This document shows positions 1 through 8,758 of a stretch of 64,000 nucleotides of DNA, piece by piece. A program made the position numbers and the translations under genes. How positions within the stretch are numbered: position 1 is the first letter of the stretch; each line of letters starts with the position of its first letter. The notes beneath the pieces are model-generated. The model had not been told where the DNA came from, made no database searches, and saw only the letters and a program-made list of their open reading frames with translations. The stretch is from Paracoccus zhejiangensis (GTDB lineage Bacteria; Pseudomonadota; Alphaproteobacteria; Rhodobacterales; Rhodobacteraceae), in assembly GCF_002847445.1 (NCBI RefSeq), contig NZ_CP025430.1:1922001-1986000 (forward strand), given 5' to 3'.

Positions 1-72
1 GCCAAGGTCAAGGACAAGGAAGTCTCGAAAGAGGATCTGGAAAAGGCCGTCGAGGCGCTGGACGAACTCTGA
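1..72 (+). CDS. tig: C-terminal end of a protein, probably trigger factor (partial)
   Basis: Only the last 23 codons are in the window, ending in TGA at 70-72. The residues AKVKDKEVSKEDLEKAVEAL resemble the end of trigger factor, where the E. coli protein has AKVTEKETTFNEL. Trigger factor is the ribosome-associated peptidyl-prolyl isomerase and chaperone. A strong terminator follows at once, so this is the last gene of its transcript. The call rests on one short C-terminal match and could be wrong. Confidence 0.5.
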   Translation, partial: AKVKDKEVSKEDLEKAVEALDEL

Positions 73-98
73 TCGTTCCGGCCCAAGCCTGACAGATC

Positions 99-126
99 GG
101 CCCCGCCTGAACAGGCGGGGCCTTTT
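99..126 (+). terminator. Rho-independent terminator after the partial first gene
   Basis: A perfect 10-bp stem (GGCCCCGCCT at 99-108, AGGCGGGGCC at 113-122) encloses a GAAC loop and is followed by TTTT. It lies 27 nt past the stop codon of the first gene. Confidence 0.85.
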
Positions 127-181
127 CATATCCTGTGGGCGCAAGACCGTCGCCCGCGGGACCGACAGAGGAGAAACCGCG

Positions 182-859
182 ATGGCCCTTGTTCTCGCGC
201 CCGGCTTCATGCTCGACGATGATCTCTGGACCGATATGGGTGACGCCCTCGCCCGCTTCGGACCGATCCATCATGCCGATCCCTCGCGCGGTCACTCCAT
301 CGAGGAGATGGCGGCACAGACCTTGGAGGCCGCGCCCAAGCGGTTCGACCTGATCGGCTTCTCGATGGGCGGCTATGTCGCCCGCGCGATCCAGCGGGCA
401 GCACCGGACCGCGTGCGGCGCATGGTGCTGGTCGCCACCTCGGCGCGCGGCGATTCGGCCTTTCAGGCGCAGCGCAAGGCGCTGGTTGCGAATGCGGACC
501 CGGCGCTTTTCGGTGGGATCAGCCACCGGGCGATCCGCATGGCGCTTGCCCCGGACCGCGAGGGCGATACGGCGCTGGTCGAACGCATTCATGCCATGAG
601 CCTCAGGCTTGGCGGCGAGGCCTTCCGCCGCCAGTCGCTGTTCCGGCGTGATGGCGACCTGCAGCAGCTTGCCGCCATCACCTGCCCGACGCTGATCGTC
701 GCCGGCAGTCAGGACCGGCTGCGCTCGGTCACGGAATCCGGCGAGATGCTGGCGGCGATCCCCGGCGCGCGCATGGTCACCATCGATGCCGGTCACATGA
801 TCCCGATGGAGGCGCCGGGCGAACTCTCGGCCGCGCTGACGGCCTTTCTCGACGCCTGA
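182..859 (+). CDS. Alpha/beta hydrolase
   Basis: A 225-residue soluble alpha/beta-hydrolase-fold protein with a complete catalytic triad. The nucleophile elbow is GFSMGG with Ser61. The acid is Asp178 in AGSQD and the histidine is His205 in DAGHM. The order and spacing are those of small esterases or lactonases of this fold, and the short lid region suggests a small substrate. The substrate cannot be told from sequence. The ATG at 182 follows AGAGGAGA at a good distance. The gene stands alone behind the upstream terminator, with the NTF2-like gene 72 nt downstream. Confidence 0.85.
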   Translation: MALVLAPGFMLDDDLWTDMGDALARFGPIHHADPSRGHSIEEMAAQTLEAAPKRFDLIGFSMGGYVARAIQRAAPDRVRRMVLVATSARGDSAFQAQRKALVANADPALFGGISHRAIRMALAPDREGDTALVERIHAMSLRLGGEAFRRQSLFRRDGDLQQLAAITCPTLIVAGSQDRLRSVTESGEMLAAIPGARMVTIDAGHMIPMEAPGELSAALTAFLDA

Positions 860-931
860 CGCGCGCCCGCGCGATCCCGCTTGCCAGCCGCCACCCCGCT
901 GGCCATGATCCCCGGCAGGGAGGACCGCGCC

Positions 932-1324
932 ATGTCACTGATCCGCGATTTCTGGACCGCCATGAACGGCAACGAATGGGCCGCCGTGGCCGAGCATTTC
1001 CTGACCGATGACTTCGTCGGCATCTGGCCGCAAACCGGCGAGATCTTCCGTGGGCGCGAGGCCTTCGTTGCCGCCAATGCCTCGCTGGCGGGCCAGCACG
1101 GCTGGCTTTTCGAGGTGATGCGGGTGGTGACCGAGGGCGATCACGCCGCCAGCGATGTGCGGGTGATGCAGCGCGACCTGCACATGATCGCGCGCGCGGC
1201 CAGCTTCCACGACATCCGCGACGGCAAGATCTGCAAGCAGGTCGAGTTCTGGTCCTATCCGAACAGCATACCCGAATGGCGCCGCGGCGTGCTGGAATCG
1301 GACCCCAATCTGGCGAAGTTCTGA
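932..1324 (+). CDS. SnoaL/NTF2-like domain protein
   Basis: About 130 residues with the pattern of SnoaL-like, NTF2-fold proteins: an N-terminal helix (FWTAMNGNEW), then strand pairs such as DDFVGIWPQTGEIFRGREAF and a C-terminal HDIRDGKICKQVEFW. Such proteins are small cone-shaped enzymes or ligand binders, and no specific reaction can be assigned. The ATG at 932 is preferred because GGGAGG lies 10 nt upstream; an in-frame TTG at 881 has no such site. Its stop is only 4 nt from the convergent YihY-family gene. Confidence 0.7.
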   Translation: MSLIRDFWTAMNGNEWAAVAEHFLTDDFVGIWPQTGEIFRGREAFVAANASLAGQHGWLFEVMRVVTEGDHAASDVRVMQRDLHMIARAASFHDIRDGKICKQVEFWSYPNSIPEWRRGVLESDPNLAKF

Positions 1325-1328
1325 CCCG

Positions 1329-2438
1329 TCAGGCAACCGGCGTCGTGCCTGCCTCGTCGGCCTCGGGATCGCCGGGGACCGGGATCTCGTTCTCGATCTT
1401 GATCTGCCGCTCGACCTCGGAATTGATCTCGGCGCCGACGATCACCACCATCGAGGCGATCCACAGCCACATCATCAGGCCGATGGCCGCCCCGAGCGAG
1501 CCATAGGTCTGGTTGAAATTGGCGAAATTCGCCGCGTACCACGAGAAAAGCAGCGAGGCGACGGCAAGGCCAAGCGCCGCGAACAGCGCACCGGGCGAGA
1601 TCCAGTGCCAGCGCGCGCTGCGCCGGCTGGGGCCGAAGCGGTAAAACACCGCCAGCGCCAGCAGCATCGCCACGAAGATGATCGGCCAGCGCAGCCAGTT
1701 CACCAGGGACTCGGTATAGCGGTCGACCGGCAGGAAGCCGAAGACCGCCGGCAAGACCGCGATGGCGCTGAACATGGTGACGACCAGCAGGGCGGCGCCG
1801 ACGGTGAAGCCCATCGCCAGCAGGTTCAACTGCAGGAAGCCGCGCCTCTCCTTCTGGAACCACGCCACGTTCATCGCCGAGATCATCGCCTTGGTGCCGC
1901 CATTGGCCGAATAGAAGGCGATCAGCAGGCCCATGACGGTCGCCAACGACAGCGCCGCCTGCGGGGCCGAGGTGATGGCCTCGGTCTGGTCCAGAAGAAT
2001 GGTCAACGCGCTTTCGGGAATGAAGCGGTTCAACATCTCGAAATTGTCGATGATCTTCTGCGGATCGGCAAAAAGCCCGTAGATCGAGACAAAGGCGGTC
2101 AGCGCCGGGAACAGCGCCAGAAGGGCGAAGAAGGTCACGCCCCCCGCCACCTCGGGCACCCGGTCCTCGTTCACCTGGGTCAGCACCCGCTTGGCGATGG
2201 CGACCCAGTCCTGGCGGCGCAGCTGCAGGGGCGTTTTCGCCGAGCCCGGCGGGCCGACGCGTTCGGGCGGCGGCAGGACCTTGTCGAAATCGAGCTTCCG
2301 GCGCCTCGCCTGCCAGTCCCGCCCGGCCTCCGCCTCGGCCTGCCGGATGCCGAACCGGGCCCGCGTGCTGTCATCCAGATCGTCGAACAAGGCATCGAGA
2401 ACCGAGGCTTTGCGGGGCGGCGGGTTCGTCATCGGCAT
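1329..2438 (-). CDS. YihY/virulence factor BrkB family inner-membrane protein
   Basis: About 369 residues. The polar N-terminal segment of roughly 90 residues is followed by six hydrophobic segments typical of the YihY/BrkB family, which was once misnamed ribonuclease BN. Family landmarks visible are GGVTFFALLALFPALTAFVS after the first segment, FYSANGGTKAMISAMNVAW, and GAAIGLMMWLWIASMVVIVG near the end, followed by GAEINSEVERQ. The molecular function of the family is unsettled. The start is uncertain: TTG at 2450 and ATG at 2438 or 2432 are all in frame without a clear ribosome-binding site. It lies 32 nt behind the next minus-strand gene and may be co-transcribed with it. Confidence 0.85.
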   Translation of the reverse strand: MPMTNPPPRKASVLDALFDDLDDSTRARFGIRQAEAEAGRDWQARRRKLDFDKVLPPPERVGPPGSAKTPLQLRRQDWVAIAKRVLTQVNEDRVPEVAGGVTFFALLALFPALTAFVSIYGLFADPQKIIDNFEMLNRFIPESALTILLDQTEAITSAPQAALSLATVMGLLIAFYSANGGTKAMISAMNVAWFQKERRGFLQLNLLAMGFTVGAALLVVTMFSAIAVLPAVFGFLPVDRYTESLVNWLRWPIIFVAMLLALAVFYRFGPSRRSARWHWISPGALFAALGLAVASLLFSWYAANFANFNQTYGSLGAAIGLMMWLWIASMVVIVGAEINSEVERQIKIENEIPVPGDPEADEAGTTPVA

Positions 2439-2469
2439 CCAGTCAGGCAAGGGTCAGCAACGGGGAGAG

Positions 2470-3210
2470 TTACAGGCGATGCAGGCGGTCATGGGATCGC
2501 CGGTCCTCGTCCTCGACCCTCACCGTGCTGTCACGCGGGGCTGTCTCGTCCTGCGGCGCCCGGGTCTCGGCTCGATCCGCAGGGCGGGTGTCGCGCCGAT
2601 CCTCGGGCCGGTCGAGCAGGCTGCGCACGGTATCGGCGGCGTCCGAGAAATCGCGCACGATCCCCCCGGCCTGCCCGGCGACCTGCCGGAAACCGGACAA
2701 GGCGCTGGTCAGCGCGCCGATAACCCCGTGGATGCTGCCCGAGAGATTGTCGGCGGTCTCGGTCACGTCGCGCGCGATATTGCGGCGCGGGGCAACGCGC
2801 GCGCGCGCAGCCTTGGCGCGCAGACGGGCCGCCCGGTTGCGATCGGCGCGCGCCTGTTCCCGGGCGCGGCGGCGAATCTCTTCACGCTCGTCCTCGTCCA
2901 GCGTGGCAAAGCGCGGCGCAAGCTGGGGGGCAGGCGGGCTGTCGGCGACAGGCTCATCGCCCCGTTCGGTCAGCTTGCGCGCCGCCAGCACAACAGCCGC
3001 CGTCGCGGCCGCGGCGAGGATGCCGGCACCGCCGTAATAGATCACCTTGCCGGTCAGCGTTTGCCGGCGCGGGCGGCTGGCGGAACGCGCGGCATCACCG
3101 TAAGGCCCCGGTTCAGATGGCGGAATCCGCGAGGAATGAGTGGGGCCGCGCAGGCTGGCGGCGGTTTCGGTTTCACTTGGTTTCGGGTTCACATCGCGCT
3201 CGGATGACAT
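2470..3210 (-). CDS. Hypothetical single-pass membrane protein
   Basis: A 246-residue protein. A polar N-terminus of about 50 residues precedes one clear transmembrane segment (VIYYGGAGILAAAATAAVVLAA). A strongly charged Arg/Glu/Ala-rich stretch follows (DEREEIRRRAREQARADRNR), then a moderately hydrophobic segment GVIGALTSALSGFRQVAG. The C-terminus is very rich in Arg and Asp and is probably disordered. I do not recognise a domain. The ATG at 3210 is chosen because GAGGT precedes it by 6 nt. It is divergent from purB, 128 nt away. Confidence 0.65.
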   Translation of the reverse strand: MSSERDVNPKPSETETAASLRGPTHSSRIPPSEPGPYGDAARSASRPRRQTLTGKVIYYGGAGILAAAATAAVVLAARKLTERGDEPVADSPPAPQLAPRFATLDEDEREEIRRRAREQARADRNRAARLRAKAARARVAPRRNIARDVTETADNLSGSIHGVIGALTSALSGFRQVAGQAGGIVRDFSDAADTVRSLLDRPEDRRDTRPADRAETRAPQDETAPRDSTVRVEDEDRRSHDRLHRL

Positions 3211-3338
3211 GGCGGACCTCGGGAATGGCTGTTTGCAGGTCAACCCGCCACCCCGGCGGAATGTTCCGGCTGCGGTGAAATCTTGCCCCCCGGCCACAGT
3301 CCCGCTATCCCGCGCCCAAGCCAGACAGGAGCCCGCCG

Positions 3339-4655
3339 ATGATCCCTCGCTATGCCCGCCCCGAAATGACCGCCATCTGGTCGCCCGAAACCAAGTTCCG
3401 TATCTGGTACGAGATCGAGGCCCATGCCTGCGACGCCCAGGCCGAGTTGGGGGTGATCCCGCGCGCCAGCGCCGAGGCGGTCTGGAAGGCCAAGGATGTG
3501 GAATTCGACGTCGCGCGCATCGACGAGATCGAGGCCGTCACCAAGCATGACGTCATCGCCTTCCTGACCCATCTGGCCGAGATCATCGGCGCCGACGAGG
3601 CCCGCTTTGTCCATCAGGGCATGACCAGCTCGGACGTGCTCGACACCACGCTGAACGTGCAGCTGGTGCGCGCCGCCGACATCCTCTTGGCCGACATGGA
3701 CAAGGTCCTGGCCGCGCTGAAGCGCCGCGCGCTGGAGCACAAGGATACCGTGCGCATCGGCCGCAGCCACGGCATCCATGCCGAACCGACCACGCTTGGC
3801 CTGACCTTCGCCCGCTTCTATGCCGAGATGGACCGCAACAAGAACCGGCTGGAAAAGGCCCGGTGGGAAGTCGCCACCGGCGCGATCTCGGGCGCGGTCG
3901 GCACCTTCGCCAATATCGATCCGGCGGTCGAGGAGCATGTGTGCAAGATGCTGGGCCTGCGTCCCGAGCCGATCAGCACGCAGGTGATCCCGCGCGATCG
4001 CCACGCCATGTTCTTCGCCACGCTCGGCGTCATCGCGAGCAGCATCGAGAACGTCGCCATCGAGATCCGCCACATGCAGCGCACCGAGGTGCTGGAGGCC
4101 GAGGAATTCTTCAGCCCCGGCCAGAAGGGCTCGTCCGCGATGCCGCACAAGCGCAACCCGGTCCTGACCGAGAACCTGACCGGCCTCGCCCGTCTGGTGC
4201 GCATGACCGTCGTTCCGGCAATGGAGAACGTGGCCCTGTGGCACGAGCGCGATATCTCGCACAGCTCGGTCGAGCGCGGCATCGCGCCGGATGCCACCAT
4301 CACGCTGGATTTCGCCCTGAACCGGCTGGCGGGCGTGATCGAGAAGCTGGTTGTCTATCCCGACAACATGCTGAAGAACATGAACAAGTTCAAAGGTCTG
4401 GTGATGAGCCAGCGGGTGCTGCTGGCTTTGACCCAAGCCGGCGTCTCGCGCGAGGATGCCTATCGGCTGGTACAGAGAAACGCCATGAAGGTCTGGGAAC
4501 AGGGCAAGGATTTCAAAGAGGAATTGCAGGCCGACCCGGAAGTGACGGCGGCGCTGTCGCCGGCCGAGATCGAGGAGAAATTCGACCTCGGCTACCACAC
4601 CAAGCATGTCGACACGATCTTTGCGCGGGTCTTTGGCCCGGCCGAGGCGAAATAG
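3339..4655 (+). CDS. purB: Adenylosuccinate lyase
   Basis: Catalyses two fumarate-releasing steps of purine synthesis: SAICAR to AICAR, and adenylosuccinate to AMP. At 438 residues it matches the shorter PurB type. The superfamily signature GSSAMPHKRNP is at 264-274 and contains the mobile-loop serine. TSSD (97-100) and GRSHGIHAEPTTLG (141-154) are the other two conserved active-site regions, including the catalytic His. The ATG follows ACAGGAG by 8 nt. A second, exported member of this superfamily sits at the far end of the window. Confidence 0.97.
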   Translation: MIPRYARPEMTAIWSPETKFRIWYEIEAHACDAQAELGVIPRASAEAVWKAKDVEFDVARIDEIEAVTKHDVIAFLTHLAEIIGADEARFVHQGMTSSDVLDTTLNVQLVRAADILLADMDKVLAALKRRALEHKDTVRIGRSHGIHAEPTTLGLTFARFYAEMDRNKNRLEKARWEVATGAISGAVGTFANIDPAVEEHVCKMLGLRPEPISTQVIPRDRHAMFFATLGVIASSIENVAIEIRHMQRTEVLEAEEFFSPGQKGSSAMPHKRNPVLTENLTGLARLVRMTVVPAMENVALWHERDISHSSVERGIAPDATITLDFALNRLAGVIEKLVVYPDNMLKNMNKFKGLVMSQRVLLALTQAGVSREDAYRLVQRNAMKVWEQGKDFKEELQADPEVTAALSPAEIEEKFDLGYHTKHVDTIFARVFGPAEAK

Positions 4656-4697
4656 ACCGGTAGCTAACCGGTCCTTAGCAAAGTTCTGTCATTGTTC

Positions 4698-4721
4698 CCC
4701 GGAATGAATCGATTCCGGGGG
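4698..4721 (+). promoter_or_regulatory. Hairpin overlapping the ribosome-binding site of the fliG-like gene
   Basis: CCCCGGAAT (4698-4706) pairs perfectly with ATTCCGGGG (4713-4721) across a 6-nt loop. The GGGG of the 3' arm is part of the only Shine-Dalgarno-like sequence (GGGGGAC) ahead of the ATG at 4728. A smaller dyad (GACCGGT/ACCGGTC, 4655-4673) lies just before it. No T-run follows either, so neither looks like an intrinsic terminator. Control of initiation by folding is inferred. Confidence 0.5.
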
Positions 4722-4727
4722 ACGGTG

Positions 4728-5750
4728 ATGGCCAGCACGACAGAGCTGACGGCGCGGCAGAAGGCTGCGGTGATCGTGCGGCTGCTGCTGGACGACGAGG
4801 ACCAGTTGCCGATCTCGGAACTGGATGCCGAGGTTCAGGCGCTTCTGGCCGAGGAAATGGCGGCGATGCAGTTGATCGACCGCAGCACCCGCGACGCCGT
4901 CATCACCGAGTTCTGCGAACAGCTGGAACGGATCGGGCTCACCTTTCCGGGGACTCTGGGTGCAACGCTGGAACTGTTGGGGCAGCAACTGTCCGAGGAT
5001 GCCACCGACCGACTGCGGCGCGCGGCTGCGCTGAGTGGGCGCAGCGACCCGTGGGAGCGGGTGGCGGCGCTGGCAGTTGACCGCCTGGTCACCCTGGCCA
5101 GCAGCGAGGCGGTCGAGATCGCCGCCCTGATGCTGTCGAAACTGCCGGTCGAAACCTCGTCCGAGGTCTTCGCCGGCCTGCCGCGCGAGCGCGCGCGCGC
5201 CGTGGCCCTGGCCATGTCGATGACCGGCGCGGTGACGCAATCGGCCTTGCAGCGCATCGGCCTCGTGCTGCTTCAGGCTGCCGACAGCCTGCCCCGCCCG
5301 GCCATCGACTCGCCCGCGACCGAGCGGGTGGGTGCGATGCTGAACTTCGCCAGCTCGGATCTTCGCGACGCGATCCTTGACGGTCTGGACCAGGACGATG
5401 CGGATTTCGCCGGCGGCGTGCGCAAGACCATCTTCACCTTCCGCCATATCCCCGAGCGGATCGCCCCCCGCGACATTCCGCGCATCACCCGCGAGGTCGA
5501 CAATGCCGTGCTGGTCCGCGCCCTTGCCGGTGCCAAGGACAATGACGCCGAGGCGGCGATCTTCATCCTGTCGAACCTGCCGCAGCGCCTGGCCGAATCG
5601 CTGCGGGGCGACATGGAAAGCGCAGGCGCCATCCGCACGCGCGACGCCGAGGCAGCCATGGGCGAGGTCGTGACCGCGATCCGGAAGCTTGTCGATGCCG
5701 GCGATCTGGCCTTCGTGCCGCTTCCCGAAGACGGCGAGACCGCGGCCTGA
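4728..5750 (+). CDS. FliG-like flagellar motor switch protein, isolated from any flagellar genes
   Basis: About 340 residues aligning by eye with all three FliG parts. The N-terminal domain has TARQKAAVIVRLLLDDED. The middle region has SSEAVEIAALMLSKLPVETS, where the usual EHPQ motif is degenerate. The C-terminal domain is the clearest: FTFRHIPERIAPRDIPRITR, EVDNAVLVRALAGAKD, then NLPQRLAESLRGDMESAG. FliG forms the rotor ring that couples to the MotA stator, but no fli, flg or mot gene is near. The protein may have another role or belong to a motility set elsewhere. The start at 4728 is chosen over ATG 4704, which lies inside a hairpin. Confidence 0.7.
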   Translation: MASTTELTARQKAAVIVRLLLDDEDQLPISELDAEVQALLAEEMAAMQLIDRSTRDAVITEFCEQLERIGLTFPGTLGATLELLGQQLSEDATDRLRRAAALSGRSDPWERVAALAVDRLVTLASSEAVEIAALMLSKLPVETSSEVFAGLPRERARAVALAMSMTGAVTQSALQRIGLVLLQAADSLPRPAIDSPATERVGAMLNFASSDLRDAILDGLDQDDADFAGGVRKTIFTFRHIPERIAPRDIPRITREVDNAVLVRALAGAKDNDAEAAIFILSNLPQRLAESLRGDMESAGAIRTRDAEAAMGEVVTAIRKLVDAGDLAFVPLPEDGETAA

Positions 5751-5815
5751 CGGCGCATGTCCCGTCAGCCTTCTCAGCTTGCGGGCAGGCACGGTTCTGG
5801 CCTAGCACCAACATC

Positions 5816-5959
5816 ATGACCAACCGGATCGCCATTTTCCTTGCGCTGTTCATCCTCGGCCTGTTCCTGGCCGATCACTACCTGTTCCACTGGGGCCTGC
5901 CGCTGTTTCTCGCCCGGCAATTCGCCTCGCTGATCGAATGGGTCAGCTTCTGGCGCTGA
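5816..5959 (+). CDS. 47-residue single-pass membrane protein
   Basis: A short reading frame starting MTNRIAIFLALFILGLFLAD and ending in EWVSFWR, with one long hydrophobic helix over roughly residues 4-22 and a second amphipathic aromatic stretch. The composition is typical of small inner-membrane proteins and the frame has strong codon-position GC bias. No clear ribosome-binding site is visible. It lies between the fliG-like gene and gap on the same strand. Function unknown. Confidence 0.6.
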   Translation: MTNRIAIFLALFILGLFLADHYLFHWGLPLFLARQFASLIEWVSFWR

Positions 5960-6170
5960 ACGCGGTCGGCGCCGTCACCCCCGGGTTTCAAGAATCACGC
6001 CAGCGCTGCGTGCTCAAGCCAGTTCACCGCGTCCAAAAGCTGGATGTTAGCGCATAACATAAGCAATTGACCCATTTTCCTCACATGGCCTGCCGATCCC
6101 GCTCTCGCCATTTGCATCACCGGCGGATCGGCGGTATGGGAAGCCAAATTCATCAGGCGGAGTATGCACC

Positions 6171-7172
6171 ATGGCAGTCAAGGTAGCGATCAACGGCTTC
6201 GGGCGGATCGGACGCAACGTTCTGCGCGCGATCATCGAATCGGGCCGCACCGATATCGAGGTCATCGCGATCAACGATCTGGGTCCGGTCGAGACCAATG
6301 CCCACCTGATCCGCTTTGACAGCGTGCATGGCCGTTTCCCCGGCACGGTTACCGTCAACGGTGACAGCATCGACGTGGGCCGTGGCCCGATCAAGGTGAC
6401 CGCGATCCGCAACCCGGCCGACCTGCCCTGGGGCGATGTCGACGTTGTGCTGGAATGCACCGGCATCTTCACCGATGCCGACAAGGCCAAGGTCCACCTG
6501 GAAAACGGCTCCAGCCGCGTTCTGGTCTCGGCCCCCTCGAAAGGCGCCAGCAAGACCATCGTCTTCGGCGTCAACGATGACACGCTGACCTCGGAAGACC
6601 TGATCGTCTCGAATGCCAGCTGCACCACCAACTGCCTGTCGCCGGTGGCCAAGGTCCTGAACGATGCCATCGGCATCAAGAAGGGCTTCATGACCACCAT
6701 CCACAGCTATACCGGCGACCAGCCGACGCTGGACACGATGCACAAGGACTTGTACCGCGCCCGCGCCGCCGCCATGTCGATGATCCCGACCTCGACCGGT
6801 GCCGCGAAGGCCGTGGGTCTGGTCCTGCCCGAGCTGAACGGCAAGCTGGACGGCGTTGCCATCCGCGTGCCGACGCCGAACGTCTCGGTCGTCGACCTGG
6901 TCTTCGAAGCCGAGCGCCCGACCACCGTCGAAGAGGTGAACGCGGCGATCAAGGCGGCCGCCGATGGCCCGCTGAAGGGCATCCTCGGCTATACCGATCA
7001 GCCGAACGTCTCGATCGACTTCAACCACGACCCGCATTCTTCGATCTTCCACCTGGATCAGACCAAGGTGCTGGAAGGCAACATGGTCCGCATCCTGACC
7101 TGGTATGACAACGAATGGGGCTTCTCGAACCGCATGTCCGACACTGCCGTGGCGATGGGCAAGCTGATCTGA
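6171..7172 (+). CDS. gap: Glyceraldehyde-3-phosphate dehydrogenase, type I
   Basis: Converts glyceraldehyde 3-phosphate, NAD+ and phosphate to 1,3-bisphosphoglycerate in glycolysis and the reverse reaction in gluconeogenesis. The 333-residue length is normal. The NAD-binding INGFGRIGR is at 7-15. The catalytic Cys151 lies in [10 protein letters not shown], and the C-terminal [12 protein letters not shown] is intact. The INDL sequence at 34-37 suggests NAD rather than NADP use. The ATG at 6171 follows AGGCGGAG. The gene ends at a strong terminator and is probably monocistronic. Confidence 0.97.
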   Translation: MAVKVAINGFGRIGRNVLRAIIESGRTDIEVIAINDLGPVETNAHLIRFDSVHGRFPGTVTVNGDSIDVGRGPIKVTAIRNPADLPWGDVDVVLECTGIFTDADKAKVHLENGSSRVLVSAPSKGASKTIVFGVNDDTLTSEDLIVSNASCTTNCLSPVAKVLNDAIGIKKGFMTTIHSYTGDQPTLDTMHKDLYRARAAAMSMIPTSTGAAKAVGLVLPELNGKLDGVAIRVPTPNVSVVDLVFEAERPTTVEEVNAAIKAAADGPLKGILGYTDQPNVSIDFNHDPHSSIFHLDQTKVLEGNMVRILTWYDNEWGFSNRMSDTAVAMGKLI

Positions 7173-7195
7173 GCGCAAGCCGTCAGGACAAATTG

Positions 7196-7225
7196 AAAAC
7201 GGCGGGGCATGTCCCCGCCGTTTTT
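7196..7225 (+). terminator. Intrinsic terminator of gap
   Basis: AAAACGGCGGGG (7196-7207) pairs with CCCCGCCGTTTT (7213-7224), followed by a further T. The perfect 12-bp dyad has A/T at both ends, so it may also stop transcripts arriving from the minus-strand gene downstream. Confidence 0.9.
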
Positions 7226-7271
7226 CATTCTGGCTGTCTGATCTGAACCGCCAGGCCGGGGTGAATGGCGC

Positions 7272-7586
7272 TTACCGGCTGCCAGTCAGCCGACGCGAAT
7301 TGGCGCGGGTGCGTTTGCCATAGGGGCGCAGGGCGGCGGACATGACCCGCTCGGCACTGGCGCCGCGGCTGGCGGCGCGGGTCATCGCGAACAGCGATTC
7401 GGTCGCGGCGGCCTGTTTCTCGGCGACCATGCGGAAAGGCTCGCCCGGGGACTGGTTCATCATGCCCATCATGCCGAGGACCCGCATTCCGATGACGAAT
7501 TGCGATTCGATGGCGATGCGGGTCATCTGGCTCATCAGGGCGATCTGGGCCGAGGGAGCAGCCAAGAAATTGAAGGAATTATTCAT
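7272..7586 (-). CDS. Small phasin-like conserved hypothetical protein
   Basis: A 104-residue protein with many Met and Ala residues. The first half is helical (AQIALMSQMTRIAIESQFVI), followed by RVLGMMGMMNQSPGEPFRMV and a middle EKQAAATESLFAMTRAASRG. The C-terminus is strongly basic (RPYGKRTRANSRRL). The pattern of amphipathic helices and size resemble phasin-like granule-associated proteins, and similar Rhodobacterales proteins carry uninformative names. That assignment is weak. AGGAAAGGA precedes the ATG at 7586. It diverges from pyrC. Confidence 0.55.
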   Translation of the reverse strand: MNNSFNFLAAPSAQIALMSQMTRIAIESQFVIGMRVLGMMGMMNQSPGEPFRMVAEKQAAATESLFAMTRAASRGASAERVMSAALRPYGKRTRANSRRLTGSR

Positions 7587-7678
7587 GTTGCAGCGTCCTT
7601 TCCTGTCTCCCCGATTGCACTAACTGCATACGCATCCCTCATTTTACAACCACAACTTTAGGATTGGGTGTAGATGGC

Positions 7679-7706
7679 TTGGCATTTGTGGCCGCCACGC
7701 TATAGA
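7679..7706 (+). promoter_or_regulatory. Probable promoter of pyrCE
   Basis: TTGGCA (7679-7684) and TATAGA (7701-7706) are separated by 16 bp and lie directly before the pyrC ATG at 7715. Start of transcription would fall within a few bases of the start codon, giving a leaderless or nearly leaderless message. Confidence 0.55.
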
Positions 7707-7714
7707 GGCAGGCC

Positions 7715-8758
7715 ATGACCCACAGCATCACGATCCGCCGCCCCGACGACTGGCACCTGCATCTGCGCGATGGCGAGATGCTGGCAGCCGTGGCCCCGCA
7801 TTCCGCCGGTTTCGGCCGCGCGATCATCATGCCCAACCTGGTGCCGCCGGTGGTGACCGGCGCGCAGGCCGCCGCCTATCGCGAGCGGATCATCGCCGCC
7901 CTGCCCGAGGGTGCTGCGCTTCAGCCGCAGATGACACTTTACCTGACCGACACGACCGATCCGGGCGATGTGGTCGCCGCGCATCAGTCGGGCATCATCC
8001 GCGCGGTGAAGCTTTATCCTGCCGGGGCCACCACCAATTCGGCCAGCGGCGTCACCGATTTCGACCGGGTGCGCCCGGTACTGGAAGCCATGGCCGAAAC
8101 CGGCATTCCGCTGTGCGTACATGGCGAGGTTACCGATCCTGCGGTCGACATCTTCGACCGCGAAGCTGTGTTCATCGACCGCGTGCTGGACCCGGTGCGC
8201 CGCGCCACGCCGGGCCTGCGGGTGGTGATGGAGCATATCACCACCGCCGATGGCGTCGCCTATGCCCGTTCGGGTGGCGAGGATCTGGGCGCGACGATCA
8301 CCACCCATCACCTGGTCATCAACCGCAATGCCATCCTCGCCGGCGGCATCCGGCCGCATTACTATTGCCTGCCGGTCGCCAAGCGCGAAAGCCACCGGCT
8401 GGCCCTGCGAGAGGCGGCGACCTCGGGCGAGGCGCGGTTCTTCCTCGGCACCGACAGCGCGCCGCATCCCGACCGCGCCAAACTGATGCCCTGCGGCTGC
8501 GCCGGCTGCTTCACCGCGCCGAACACCATGTCGATTCTCGCCCATGTCTTCGAGGAAGACGGCGCGCTGGACCGGCTCGAGGCCTTTGCCAGCCTGAACG
8601 GCGCCGCCTTCTATGGCCTGCCGCCGAACGAGGATCGCATCACCCTGACCCGGCGCGCCACTCCCGCCACCTACCCCGAAACCATCACCGCCGGCGTCGA
8701 GACGGTCACCCTTTTCGATCCCGGCTATCCGCTGTTCTGGCACCTGGAGTCCACATGA
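7715..8758 (+). CDS. pyrC: Dihydroorotase
   Basis: Cyclises carbamoyl aspartate to dihydroorotate, the third step of pyrimidine synthesis. The 347-residue length fits the short class II (E. coli PyrC) type. The zinc-binding HLH is at 14-16. The lysine expected to be carbamylated is Lys99 in RAVKLYPAG, and further metal ligands appear in CVHGEV and MEHITT. TDSAPHP carries the catalytic Asp. It overlaps pyrE by ATGA, so the two are translationally coupled. Confidence 0.96.
   Translation: MTHSITIRRPDDWHLHLRDGEMLAAVAPHSAGFGRAIIMPNLVPPVVTGAQAAAYRERIIAALPEGAALQPQMTLYLTDTTDPGDVVAAHQSGIIRAVKLYPAGATTNSASGVTDFDRVRPVLEAMAETGIPLCVHGEVTDPAVDIFDREAVFIDRVLDPVRRATPGLRVVMEHITTADGVAYARSGGEDLGATITTHHLVINRNAILAGGIRPHYYCLPVAKRESHRLALREAATSGEARFFLGTDSAPHPDRAKLMPCGCAGCFTAPNTMSILAHVFEEDGALDRLEAFASLNGAAFYGLPPNEDRITLTRRATPATYPETITAGVETVTLFDPGYPLFWHLEST

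Noticed and set aside
2191..3207. Long plus-strand frame over the YihY and one-TM genes
   Set aside because: It is Arg/Gly/Pro-rich without motifs and overlaps two genes with membrane-protein features on the other strand.
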